A stretch of DNA of 24,790 nt, taken from contig CAZZWS010000032.1 of NCBI GenBank assembly GCA_964657795.1, forward strand, positions 1 through 24,790, in the 5' to 3' direction. Positions 8,270 through 15,534 of the stretch are shown here, piece after piece. The DNA is from CAHJXF01 sp964657795 (GTDB taxonomy: Bacteria > Pseudomonadota > Gammaproteobacteria > Burkholderiales > Burkholderiaceae_D). The position numbers were made by a program, and so were the translations under genes. The notes below the pieces were generated by a model. That model did not search any database. It was not told the DNA's origin and was given only the letters and a program-made list of their open reading frames with translations. How positions within the stretch are numbered: the first letter of the stretch is position 1; each line of letters begins with the position of its first letter.

Positions 8270-9436
8270 ATGGACTTCAATGCGCACGCCGTGCTCGCCA
8301 CCCCTCTACTGCAGGAACTCAACGAGCACGTGCTGACGACGTTCCGAAAACGCGAGCAGGCCAACCACGACGCCTGCGCGATGCCGTTCGAGAACCTCGA
8401 CGACCTGTTTCAGCGCGGCCTGCTGACCGCGACCGTCGGGCGCGAACACGGCGGCCTCGGCAGCAACGTGATGAGCGACGATCCCGCGACCTTCCTGCAG
8501 GCGATCCGCACGGTGGCCCGCGCGTCGCCGGGAACGGCTCATTGCATGCAGGTGCAGAACCACGTCGCATGGGCGATCGACGCGCTGGGGACGGACCGCC
8601 AGCGCGATCGTTTCGTCCGGCCGATGACGGAGCGGATGTCGGTCTCGTCGTTTGTCGGCAGCGAGGCCAACCGCAAGCACATGTACGTGCTCAAGACGAC
8701 CGCGAAGAAGGTCGATGGCGGCTACGTCGTCAACGGCAACAAGAACTACGCGACCAACGGCTACGAGAACGGTTGCGCGATCGTCTTCGCGACGATCGAG
8801 GGCGAGACCGAATATCTGAAGAGCCATCTGATGGTGATCGTCGAGCCAGGGATGGCGGGCGTCACGATCAACCACGACTGGTATCGACCGACCGGCATGC
8901 GCACCTGCCCGAGCCCGGAGCTCTATCTCGCCGACGTGTTCATCGATCACGATCATGTGCTCGGCGAACCCGGCATCTATCCCAAGCAGCGTTGGCAGGG
9001 CCGCTTCCATCTCGGCTTCGCGGCCAATTATCTCGGCGCGCTCGAAGGCACATACGACTGGACCGTCGCGAGCCTGAAGGAACGCGGCAAGAGCAAGGAC
9101 GCCTTCACGCAACTGCGGGTGGGCGAATGCGCGGTCCAACTGTTCAGCGCGCAGGTCGCGTTCGAGCACGCGATCGAGGTTTGGCGCACCGGCGACGTTC
9201 CGAAGGCCGAGCTTGCGTCGATCAAGGCCAAGGCGATCTGCGCGCATGCCGCGATGACGGTGTCGCAGCAGCTCGTGGTGCTGGCCGGCTCGACCGCGCT
9301 GTTCGACGAATTTCCGCTCGGCCGCCTGGTGCGCGACATCGCGACGCACGTCCTTCACGTCGGGCACGACCGCACGTCGCAGATCATCGGTCAGGCCGAG
9401 TTGGACGAGACCTTCGATTCGACGTTGCAGCGCTGA
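8270..9436 (+). CDS. acyl-CoA dehydrogenase-family flavoprotein, non-canonical (DszC/HpaH-like C-terminus)
   Basis: The 388-residue product has the acyl-CoA dehydrogenase fold: an N-terminal helical part with EHGGLG at 59-64, a beta domain with DGGYVVNGNKNYATNG at 149-164, and a C-terminal helical domain. The C-terminus reads FPLGRLVRDIATHVLHVGHD (348-367) instead of the canonical block YGGxGY...IYEGT, so neither standard catalytic glutamate position is evident. Such RD...H endings are typical of the acyl-CoA dehydrogenase C-terminal type 2 group, which includes the monooxygenases DszC and HpaA-like enzymes. His91 and His363 are candidate catalytic residues by analogy. It could therefore be a flavin monooxygenase or a divergent dehydrogenase. 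A strong ribosome site, AAGGAG at 8258-8263, sits 6 bases before the ATG. Confidence 0.8.
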   Translation: MDFNAHAVLATPLLQELNEHVLTTFRKREQANHDACAMPFENLDDLFQRGLLTATVGREHGGLGSNVMSDDPATFLQAIRTVARASPGTAHCMQVQNHVAWAIDALGTDRQRDRFVRPMTERMSVSSFVGSEANRKHMYVLKTTAKKVDGGYVVNGNKNYATNGYENGCAIVFATIEGETEYLKSHLMVIVEPGMAGVTINHDWYRPTGMRTCPSPELYLADVFIDHDHVLGEPGIYPKQRWQGRFHLGFAANYLGALEGTYDWTVASLKERGKSKDAFTQLRVGECAVQLFSAQVAFEHAIEVWRTGDVPKAELASIKAKAICAHAAMTVSQQLVVLAGSTALFDEFPLGRLVRDIATHVLHVGHDRTSQIIGQAELDETFDSTLQR

Positions 9437-9458
9437 GCCACCACCTCCAGGACACTCG

Positions 9459-10634
9459 ATGGACTTCCAGTTGACCGACGGCCAGCGCGAGCTGATCGCC
9501 GCTACCGAGACGCTGTGCACGCGGCTGTTGCCCGACGCACAGGCCGCGCACGCCGCCGAAGTTGCGGACGATTTCGCACCGTTGCAGGCACTCCGCGCGA
9601 CGATGGCGCAAAACGGTCTGCTCGCGCTCAACATGCCGCGGCAATACGGCGGCCTGGAGTTGCCGCTGCTCGACACGCTGCTGCTGATCCAGGCCATCCA
9701 GAAGATCGACACCACGCTAGGCGGGCTCACCCATCGCACGTCGACCGGGGCGATCGGCGCCGTCCTCGAACTCGGTTCGGCCGAGCAACGGGCACGCTGG
9801 GTCGGCGGCGTGGCACGCGGAGAGATCGGGGTGTCGATCGGTATCACCGAGCCCGACGCCGGCTCGGCCGCGACCGCGATGAAGACGCGCGCACGGATCG
9901 ATGGCGGCCACGTCGTCGTCAGCGGCCAGAAGATCTTCATCAGCGCCGCGCGCGCCAATCACTACACGATGCTGTACTGCCGCTTCGGTGCGACCGGGCG
10001 CCCCTCCGACATCGGCGCGCTGATGGTGCCGCACGACCTACCCGGCGTCGTCATCAGCCCCGGTACGCTGAACATGGCCGGCGAACGCCAGTACGAGATG
10101 TTCTTTGACGACTGCCGCGTTCCGCTTGACCACGTGCTCGCGACCGGCCACGCGTTCGGCCGCTTGATCAGCGTCTACAACATCGAGAGATTGGGTAGCA
10201 TCGCGCGGATGCTTGGATCGGCGCAGAGCGCCTACGAGTTCGCGCTGGGTTACGTGCAGCAACGCAAGCAGTTCGGACGCGAGCTCGCGGACTTCCAGGG
10301 ACTGCAGTGGATGCTGGCCGACATGAAGGTCAAGCTCGAGGCCGCGCAGTTGCTGACGTGGCGCGCGGCCGCCAACACCGCCATCGGGCTTCCGTCGCCG
10401 CTCGAGACATCGGTCGCCAAGGTCTACGTCGCCCAGGCCGCCAAGGAAGTGTGCGACGACGCCATCCAATTGCTCGGCGGGTACGGTTACATGACCGAGT
10501 ACCCGGTCGAGGCGCGCTATCGCGAGGTGCGCGGCGGGTCGATCTACGGCGGCACGATGCAGATTCACAAGAACATGATCGCCGGTCACATCCTCAAGCG
10601 GAAGAACAGTCAATGGAAGAGCGGCGACGAATGA
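9459..10634 (+). CDS. acyl-CoA dehydrogenase
   Basis: The 391-residue protein has the complete fold of a canonical acyl-CoA dehydrogenase: PRQYGGLELP at 60-69, the FAD-binding GITEPDAGSAATAMKTRA at 128-145, GQKIFISAA at 156-164, QRKQFGRELADFQGLQWMLADM at 268-289 and QLLGGYGYMTEYPVEARYR at 337-355. The usual catalytic Glu of the IYEGT motif is Gly364 (IYGGT). Glu243 in NIERLGSIA occupies the alternative base position known from isovaleryl-CoA and long-chain acyl-CoA dehydrogenases, so the enzyme should be active on a branched or unusual acyl-CoA. It would pass electrons to ETF. It starts 22 bases after the previous dehydrogenase gene and ends 10 bases before the thiolase gene. Confidence 0.92.
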   Translation: MDFQLTDGQRELIAATETLCTRLLPDAQAAHAAEVADDFAPLQALRATMAQNGLLALNMPRQYGGLELPLLDTLLLIQAIQKIDTTLGGLTHRTSTGAIGAVLELGSAEQRARWVGGVARGEIGVSIGITEPDAGSAATAMKTRARIDGGHVVVSGQKIFISAARANHYTMLYCRFGATGRPSDIGALMVPHDLPGVVISPGTLNMAGERQYEMFFDDCRVPLDHVLATGHAFGRLISVYNIERLGSIARMLGSAQSAYEFALGYVQQRKQFGRELADFQGLQWMLADMKVKLEAAQLLTWRAAANTAIGLPSPLETSVAKVYVAQAAKEVCDDAIQLLGGYGYMTEYPVEARYREVRGGSIYGGTMQIHKNMIAGHILKRKNSQWKSGDE

Positions 10635-10644
10635 AGGCGAGTCG

Positions 10645-11814
10645 ATGAAGGCCGCGTCCCTGGCGGACGACGAACCGGTGATCGTCGCGATGGCGCGGAC
10701 GCCGGTCGGGCGTCGCAACGGTTCGCTGAAGGACTGGCATGCGGCGGCCTTGTTGGGCGTCGTCCTCGACGCGCTGGTCCAGCGCACCGGCATCTCGAAG
10801 GACCAGGTCGACGACGTCGTCGCCGGCTGCGCGACACAGGTCGGCGAGTCGGCCGGCAACGTCGCCCGAACCGCTTTGCTGATGGCGGATTTCCCGGTGA
10901 CCGTGCCCGGGATGACGGTCCAGCGGGCGTGTGGCTCGTCGCAACAGGCGGTGCACATCGCGGACAACATGATCCGCTCGAAGGTCGCGTCGATCGTGAT
11001 CGCCGGCGGGGTCGAGCTGATGAGTCGCACGCAAGGCGGCAACGACGACACCCGTTACGGCAGCCGCAATCCGCAGAAGCTGATCGATCTTTACGCGATG
11101 CCGACGATGGGCGAAGCCGCCGAGCGCATCGCCGAGCGCTGGAATCTGTTACGCGACGAGCTGGACGAACTCGCACTGCGCAGCCATACGCTCGCATCGC
11201 GCGCTCAGGAAGCCGGCGGCTTCGCCCGGCAGATCGTCCCCATCGTGCAACCCGACGGCACGACGTTCGTCGTCGACGAAGGGGTAAGACGCGACGCGTC
11301 GATCGAGAAGCTGGCCTCGCTGAAGACGGCGTTTCGCCCGGACGGTCGCATCACGGCCGGCAACGCGAGTCAGGTCTCGGACGGAGCAACCGGCCTCCTG
11401 CTCATGACGGCCGCGAAAGCGCGCGAGCTGGGGCTGCGCCCGCTCGCGCGACTGCACGCGCAACTCGTCGTCGGCGTGAGTCCCGAGATCATGTTGACCG
11501 GCCCGATCCCGGCGACGCGGCAAATCCTGCAGCGCTGCGACCTGACGATGGACGACATCGACCTCTTCGAGATCAACGAAGCGTTCGCGTCGGTGCTGGG
11601 TGCCTGGATGCACGAGCTGCAGCCCGACATGGACAAGGTCAATGTCAACGGAGGATCGATCGCAATGGGTCATCCGCTGGGCTCTACCGGCGCGCGGTTG
11701 ATGATGACGCTCGTGGACGAACTCGAACGCCGGGACGGCCGCTTCGGGCTGCAGTCCATGTGTTGCGGTGGCGGGCTCGGCACGGCCACGATCGTCGAGC
11801 GCATCACGGATTGA
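10645..11814 (+). CDS. thiolase-family acetyl-CoA acyltransferase
   Basis: The 389-residue product is a typical thiolase: nucleophilic Cys96 in QRACGSSQQA, His343 in MGHPLGSTGAR, and Cys373 in the CCGGGLG end. The 30-residue spacing between His343 and Cys373 matches biosynthetic and degradative thiolases. EINEAFASVLGAW (about 312-324) is another family block. It would release acetyl-CoA (or propionyl-CoA) from a 3-oxoacyl-CoA and so close the degradative route encoded upstream. The ATG follows GAAGGCGA within about 5 bases; the gene ends 17 bases before a strong hairpin, suggesting it is the last gene of the operon. Confidence 0.93.
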   Translation: MKAASLADDEPVIVAMARTPVGRRNGSLKDWHAAALLGVVLDALVQRTGISKDQVDDVVAGCATQVGESAGNVARTALLMADFPVTVPGMTVQRACGSSQQAVHIADNMIRSKVASIVIAGGVELMSRTQGGNDDTRYGSRNPQKLIDLYAMPTMGEAAERIAERWNLLRDELDELALRSHTLASRAQEAGGFARQIVPIVQPDGTTFVVDEGVRRDASIEKLASLKTAFRPDGRITAGNASQVSDGATGLLLMTAAKARELGLRPLARLHAQLVVGVSPEIMLTGPIPATRQILQRCDLTMDDIDLFEINEAFASVLGAWMHELQPDMDKVNVNGGSIAMGHPLGSTGARLMMTLVDELERRDGRFGLQSMCCGGGLGTATIVERITD

Positions 11815-11830
11815 TCCGCGACGAGTGCCC

Positions 11831-11855
11831 TCCTCGACGCGCTTGGCGTCGAGGA
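11831..11855 (+). terminator. hairpin after the thiolase gene (terminator-like, no U-tract)
   Basis: TCCTCGACGC (11831-11840) pairs perfectly with GCGTCGAGGA (11846-11855) around a 5-base loop. It begins 17 bases after the thiolase stop. No run of T follows, so it is either an atypical terminator or an mRNA 3'-end stabiliser. Confidence 0.5.
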
Positions 11856-12151
11856 CGCAACGACCATCGTCGTGTGCGAGACGACGGGTCCAGGATTTGC
11901 AGCCACCGCAAGAGTGAGCGAAGAGCGATGGGCTTGTGGGGGGCGCTCGACAGGATCAAGTTTGGGCTTGAGCCAGGTGACGAGTTGCCCTTGGAAACAA
12001 CGATGTCGAGAAGTCCATCAGTCCCGTCGAAGCGTCGTGATCGATCACCGTGACCGGCGGTCGGGCAGCCATCGCAGCGTGGCGCGGCAAGCTGCTCCGC
12101 CACTGACCGTCGCGGAGCCTGACGAGCCCAGGGAACCGCGTGCCCCGCAAT
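11856..12151. other. unexplained convergent spacer, apparently less GC-rich
   Basis: This is the core of the 370-bp gap between the thiolase gene and the oppositely oriented Bug gene. Short open frames exist on both strands, including a 41-codon one on the plus strand from ATG 11928 (MGLWGALDRIKFGLEPGDEL...), but none has a convincing ribosome site or a recognisable product. About 11890-12045 looks visibly less GC-rich than the flanking genes. GTGGCG (12079-12084) and CGCCAC (12098-12103) form a short inverted repeat. It may be a gene or mobile-element remnant; no terminal repeats were found. Confidence 0.4.
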
Positions 12152-12170
12152 GTCGTGGTCGGCCCACGAC
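12152..12170 (-). terminator. hairpin after the Bug gene (terminator-like, no U-tract)
   Basis: GTCGTGG (12152-12158) pairs with CCACGAC (12164-12170) around a 5-base loop, 14 bases beyond the stop of the minus-strand Bug gene. No T-run follows. The placement directly after the stop suggests a terminator or 3'-end structure. Confidence 0.4.
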
Positions 12171-12184
12171 GAAATGGTGACTCC

Positions 12185-13240
12185 TCAGGCTTCGACGCGC
12201 CGCGCGAGATTGATCCACATCTTTCGCTCGTCCGCGAGAACCTGCGCATACGGCTTGTTGGGGTCCGACATCGGACGCAGGATGCCCGTCATGGCTTTCA
12301 TGATGTCCGGCGTCGCGGTCACGGCCCTGACGGCGGCGGCGAGCTCTTCGACCTTCGCGGCCGGCGTGCCGTCGGCGAAGAAGAAGCCGAGGCTCTCGAC
12401 GATCGGGGCGGGCATCAAGCGTAGTTCCATCAACGTCGGCACGTCGGGACAGGTAGGCCAGCGTTGGTCGCTGGCCACGGCGAGGATGCGAACCATCGGA
12501 AACCGTGTCGCGACATCCGCTTCCGGCACGATCGTGAACGCCGCGGCGATCTGCCCGGACACGACGTCCTCGAAGATCGGCTGCAGGCCGCGGTAATTCA
12601 CTTCTTTCAGGGTCATGTCGGCCGACCGCATGACTTCGCGGCCCACGAAATGCAGGGAGGTCCCGAGGCCGGGCACCGCATAACTCGCCATCATCGGATT
12701 GTTTCGGGCCCAGGCGAAGTAATCCGCCATGGTGAGGACGCTCCGAGGCACGCGCGGTCCGACAATGAAGGCGATGGTCGACTCGCCGATGCCCGCGACC
12801 GGCATGATGCGACCCACGGGATCGTCGGCAATCTTGCGGACCTCGGGCAACAGCGCCACGAACGAGCTGGGTGCCACCAGCGCCGTCGCGCCGTCGGCAG
12901 GAGCTCTCAGGGCGGCATCGACCGACAGGCGTCCCGATTCGCCCAGAAGCAGAACGGGTTTCCTGCCGAGATCGGGCTGATACCGGCCCTGCAACCCTGC
13001 GAGAATCGCGTCGAGGATCCGCTCCTGCGATGCGGGCAACTGGAAGCCCAGCAGGACGCGTCCGGCCGTCGGCGCCCCGATCGCATACCTCGACGAGCCG
13101 AGCGCGCCCAGCGCCAGTGCCGATCGCAGAAAACGCCGCCGATCGAACGCCTCCCCCGACATGCGCGACGATTCGGGGGTGCTGTGTCCGGTAACGCAGG
13201 GAGCTGCCAAAGAAAGCACATGTCGCAATCTTGTTGTCAT
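12185..13240 (-). CDS. Bug-family (TctC-like) tripartite tricarboxylate transporter substrate-binding protein
   Basis: The protein has 351 residues from the start chosen here. Its mature part matches the Bug/TctC periplasmic binding-protein family: GRVLLGFQLPASQERILDAIL at the beginning, NNPMMASYAVPGLGTSLHFVG in the first lobe, VNYRGLQPIFEDVVSGQIAAAF, and the late block VPTLMELRLMPAPIVESLGFFFADGTPAAKVEEL. ATG 13240 is preferred because a GGAGG lies 8 bases upstream; ATG 13162 (MSGEAFDRRRFL) has no such site. From the first start, a twin-arginine motif DRRRFLRS sits at residues 33-40, followed by the hydrophobic stretch ALALGALGSS, giving an unusually long n-region. The ligand is unknown, but the family binds carboxylates and related small molecules. 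No membrane subunits lie nearby, as is common for orphan Bug genes. Confidence 0.85.
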   Translation of the reverse strand: MTTRLRHVLSLAAPCVTGHSTPESSRMSGEAFDRRRFLRSALALGALGSSRYAIGAPTAGRVLLGFQLPASQERILDAILAGLQGRYQPDLGRKPVLLLGESGRLSVDAALRAPADGATALVAPSSFVALLPEVRKIADDPVGRIMPVAGIGESTIAFIVGPRVPRSVLTMADYFAWARNNPMMASYAVPGLGTSLHFVGREVMRSADMTLKEVNYRGLQPIFEDVVSGQIAAAFTIVPEADVATRFPMVRILAVASDQRWPTCPDVPTLMELRLMPAPIVESLGFFFADGTPAAKVEELAAAVRAVTATPDIMKAMTGILRPMSDPNKPYAQVLADERKMWINLARRVEA

Positions 13241-13248
13241 AGATCGAG

Positions 13249-13253
13249 CCTCC
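13249..13253 (-). promoter_or_regulatory. Shine-Dalgarno site deciding the Bug gene start
   Basis: On the minus strand this reads GGAGG, 8 bases upstream of ATG 13240. The alternative internal ATG at 13162 lacks a comparable site, so this favours the longer protein. Confidence 0.6.
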
Positions 13254-13399
13254 GTCCTTATCGCTGTCCGCCGCAAGCGGTCGGTCGATGCGAGTTCGCG
13301 TGATGTCAGGGAAACTGACGACGCGCGACCCCGACAGCGGTGTCCGGATTCCCCCCGACACGGCAGCGCTGGCGCGTCGGATTCACGTCGTAACGCGTG

Positions 13400-13427
13400 T
13401 TTATCGGCAGCGATCGCGATAAGTCAA
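13400..13427 (-). promoter_or_regulatory. candidate sigma-70 promoter for the Bug gene
   Basis: On the minus strand TTGACT (13422-13427) and GATAAA (13400-13405) are separated by 16 bases, a fair match to -35 and -10 boxes. The local sequence is unusually AT-rich for this window. Transcription would start near 13393, giving a leader of about 150 bases before ATG 13240. The candidate is by motif only. Confidence 0.4.
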
Positions 13428-13475
13428 CTGTTCGTTTTCGATTTTGTTGCGTGACGCCGCTGGCGCGCGTCAGGC

Positions 13476-13492
13476 GGCGCGGATCCCGCGCC
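13476..13492 (-). terminator. hairpin beyond the NCS2-like permease gene
   Basis: GGCGCGG (13476-13482) pairs with CCGCGCC (13486-13492) around a 3-base loop, 44 bases beyond the permease stop. There is no T-run on the minus strand. It is the best candidate for the end of the moeA-to-permease transcript, but in GC-rich DNA such stems also arise by chance. Confidence 0.3.
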
Positions 13493-13535
13493 ATGGCCGC
13501 GACGCGAGGACGCCGGCGGCCAGACCCGCCCGCCG

Positions 13536-15122
13536 TCAGGCGATCACGGGCCGCTCGCCGCGTTCCGGCCCGCTCCGAGACGCCTGCGCGGCGCGTGACA
13601 GCATCACGCACAGAAGACCCAGCAACAGGTAGCCCGTGACCAGCGCGTAGACGATAGGCGGCGTGGCACCGCCCGGCACGAACAGGCGTCCGTCCGCATA
13701 CGGCGAATGGATCAGCCCGACCGCCGTCATGCCCGCCGACACCACGCACAGCCCCGCAGCAGCCAGCAGGCGGCCGTCGATGATCCACACCAGCCACGTC
13801 GCCCAGATCATCGCGGTCACGATGAAGCCGTTGCCGAGCATCGTCAGCACCGTGAGGTTGCGCTGCGTGTCGACCGGCAGCGCGAGCACGTCGACGTGCG
13901 CGGCGCCGAGCACGCCGCCCATCTCGACGTTGATGAGGTTGGCGATCACCGGGATCAACGCGAGCGCGATCGCCTTGACGTGCTTGGCCTCGGTCTCGTG
14001 CACGGCCTGCGCGCTCATCTCGAGGCCGACGTAGACGAGGATCGGCACCACGATCGACTCGGGCAACGCCGAGATCAGCACGCCGATCAGTCCGGTGGCC
14101 GCGCCGATCGAGATGAAGAGACCGGTGGCCAGCGTGTAGGCCGCGCGGCTGCCCATCCGCTTGTATGCCGGATGGCCGATGTACGGCGTGTTCTGCACCA
14201 CGCCGCCCGCCAGCGCCGCGCCCAGCGTCGCGATGCCTTCGACCAGCAGCACCGTGCGCGTCGAGTAGCGATCGCCGGCGAGCGCGGCCGACTCGGTGAC
14301 ATCGATGCCGCCGACCACGGTCAGGAACGCCGCGGGAATCGCGAGCGGGATGAACTGCCACGCGAGGTCGAGGCCGCCGACGAAGGCCGTGCTCGGCCAC
14401 GGCAGATGCAGCCCGAACGATCCGCCGCTGACCGGCATCGTCGGCGGGTGGTAGCCGAACGCCTGCGCGATCAGATACGCCGCGAGGCCGAGCACGACCG
14501 ACGCGATCACCGCGGGCACGTTGCCCGGCAGGCGCACGCCGCCGACCAGCGTCAGCAGGATCACGCCGAGCGCGACGAAGCCACCCACCGGCTCGGCCAT
14601 GATCTTGCCGAACGGGAAGAACATGATCAGCGCGACGCCTACCGCGCTGATGGCGCCGAGCAGCGCGGTCTTGGGCAGCACGCGACGGATGGCCTCGCCG
14701 AAGAACGACGCGATCAGCTTCGCGACGCCCATCAACATCAGCACGGCCATGCCGATCTCCCAGGCCTTCATGCCGTCCTTCGTGATGACGAACGCAGGGC
14801 CCACGACCCCGAACGACAACGCGAACATCGACGGCGTGTCGATGCCGAGCGGCATCGCGGTCACGTCCTGGCGACGTTCCTGCTTCGCGAGCCGGAAGGC
14901 CATCCACGTATAGATGGCGTCGCCGACCAGCACGCCGAACGCGGTGCCCGGCACCATGCGGCCGAGCACGATGTCGGGCGGCATGCCGAACACGCCGATC
15001 AGGATGCCGCTCATCGACACCAGCAACGCGAGGTTGTCGATCGACAGCGCGAAGAAGCCGTTGATGTCGCCACGGGCGGCCCAGCGGTAGCGGAAGGGTT
15101 CGGAGCGGAAAGGTTCGGTCAT
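13536..15122 (-). CDS. NCS2-like xanthine/uracil-type permease
   Basis: The 528-residue product is an integral membrane protein with about a dozen or more hydrophobic segments, from LALLVSMSGILIGVFGM (31-47) to the last helix near IVYALVTGYLLLGLLCVMLS. Two family-like blocks stand out: GGIDVTESAALAGDRYSTRT at 271-290 and VVQNTPYIGHPAYKRMGSRA from 308, which fall where NCS2/AzgA transporters carry their substrate-binding Glu/Asp and Asn residues. It should take up a purine, pyrimidine or related ring compound by proton symport; the match is distant, so the substrate is not assigned. ATG 15122 begins MTEPFRSEPFRYRWAARGD, like other members; the frame is open upstream, but that part overlaps crcB. 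Twenty-two bases separate it from the upstream crcB gene, and it is the last gene of this operon. Confidence 0.75.
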   Translation of the reverse strand: MTEPFRSEPFRYRWAARGDINGFFALSIDNLALLVSMSGILIGVFGMPPDIVLGRMVPGTAFGVLVGDAIYTWMAFRLAKQERRQDVTAMPLGIDTPSMFALSFGVVGPAFVITKDGMKAWEIGMAVLMLMGVAKLIASFFGEAIRRVLPKTALLGAISAVGVALIMFFPFGKIMAEPVGGFVALGVILLTLVGGVRLPGNVPAVIASVVLGLAAYLIAQAFGYHPPTMPVSGGSFGLHLPWPSTAFVGGLDLAWQFIPLAIPAAFLTVVGGIDVTESAALAGDRYSTRTVLLVEGIATLGAALAGGVVQNTPYIGHPAYKRMGSRAAYTLATGLFISIGAATGLIGVLISALPESIVVPILVYVGLEMSAQAVHETEAKHVKAIALALIPVIANLINVEMGGVLGAAHVDVLALPVDTQRNLTVLTMLGNGFIVTAMIWATWLVWIIDGRLLAAAGLCVVSAGMTAVGLIHSPYADGRLFVPGGATPPIVYALVTGYLLLGLLCVMLSRAAQASRSGPERGERPVIA

Positions 15123-15144
15123 CGGTCCGACATGGGTTGAGCGA

Positions 15145-15534
15145 TCAGGACAGCTTCTGCACCAGCGCATACCCCGCGAAGCACGCGACGAGTGCACCGA
15201 GCACATGGGCCGCCGCATGCGCGAAGGCCCAGCCCGGCTTGCCTTCCTGCAACAGCAGCATCGACTCGCCGCTGAACGACGAGAAGGTCGACAGGCCACC
15301 GAGCAGGCCCGGCACCACGAAGACCCGCCACGCCTGCGGCCACTCGGGATGACCCTGGAACATCGCGATCGCGATGCCGATGACGAAGCCGGCGACCACG
15401 TTGACCAGCAAGGTGCCGAGCGGCAGTGTCGGCAGGACCGGATTCAGCACGATCTGCGCCAGCCAGCGCAGCGTGGCGCCGATCAGCGATCCGGCGAACA
15501 GCGCGACGAAGCCGATGGCGTTGACGGCGCTCAT
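15145..15534 (-). CDS. crcB: fluoride-specific ion channel CrcB/Fluc
   Basis: The 129-residue protein has four predicted membrane helices and the Fluc hallmarks: GSLIGATLRW at 15-24, GTLLVNVVAGF at 40-50 with the conserved pore Asn45, and GGLSTFSSFS at 79-88, which carries the pore phenylalanines and the sodium-site loop. Dimers of CrcB passively export fluoride across the inner membrane. The conserved Gly-Ser after the Asn helix is Ala-Gly here, a mild variation. ATG 15534 overlaps the moaE stop by four bases (ATGA), so translation is probably coupled to moaE. No fluoride riboswitch can sit directly upstream, because that DNA is moaE coding sequence. Confidence 0.92.
   Translation of the reverse strand: MSAVNAIGFVALFAGSLIGATLRWLAQIVLNPVLPTLPLGTLLVNVVAGFVIGIAIAMFQGHPEWPQAWRVFVVPGLLGGLSTFSSFSGESMLLLQEGKPGWAFAHAAAHVLGALVACFAGYALVQKLS

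Noticed and set aside
11928..12053. 41-codon frame starting MGLWGALDRIKFG in the convergent spacer
   Set aside because: No convincing ribosome site, no known family and a low-complexity basic end; kept only as part of the unexplained spacer.
11956..12249. 97-codon minus-strand frame overlapping the end of the Bug gene
   Set aside because: It overlaps the Bug coding end in another frame and shows no family motif.
13707..15140. 477-codon plus-strand frame opposite the NCS2-like permease
   Set aside because: It is rich in Arg, His, Asp and Gln, the expected mirror of hydrophobic membrane-protein codons.
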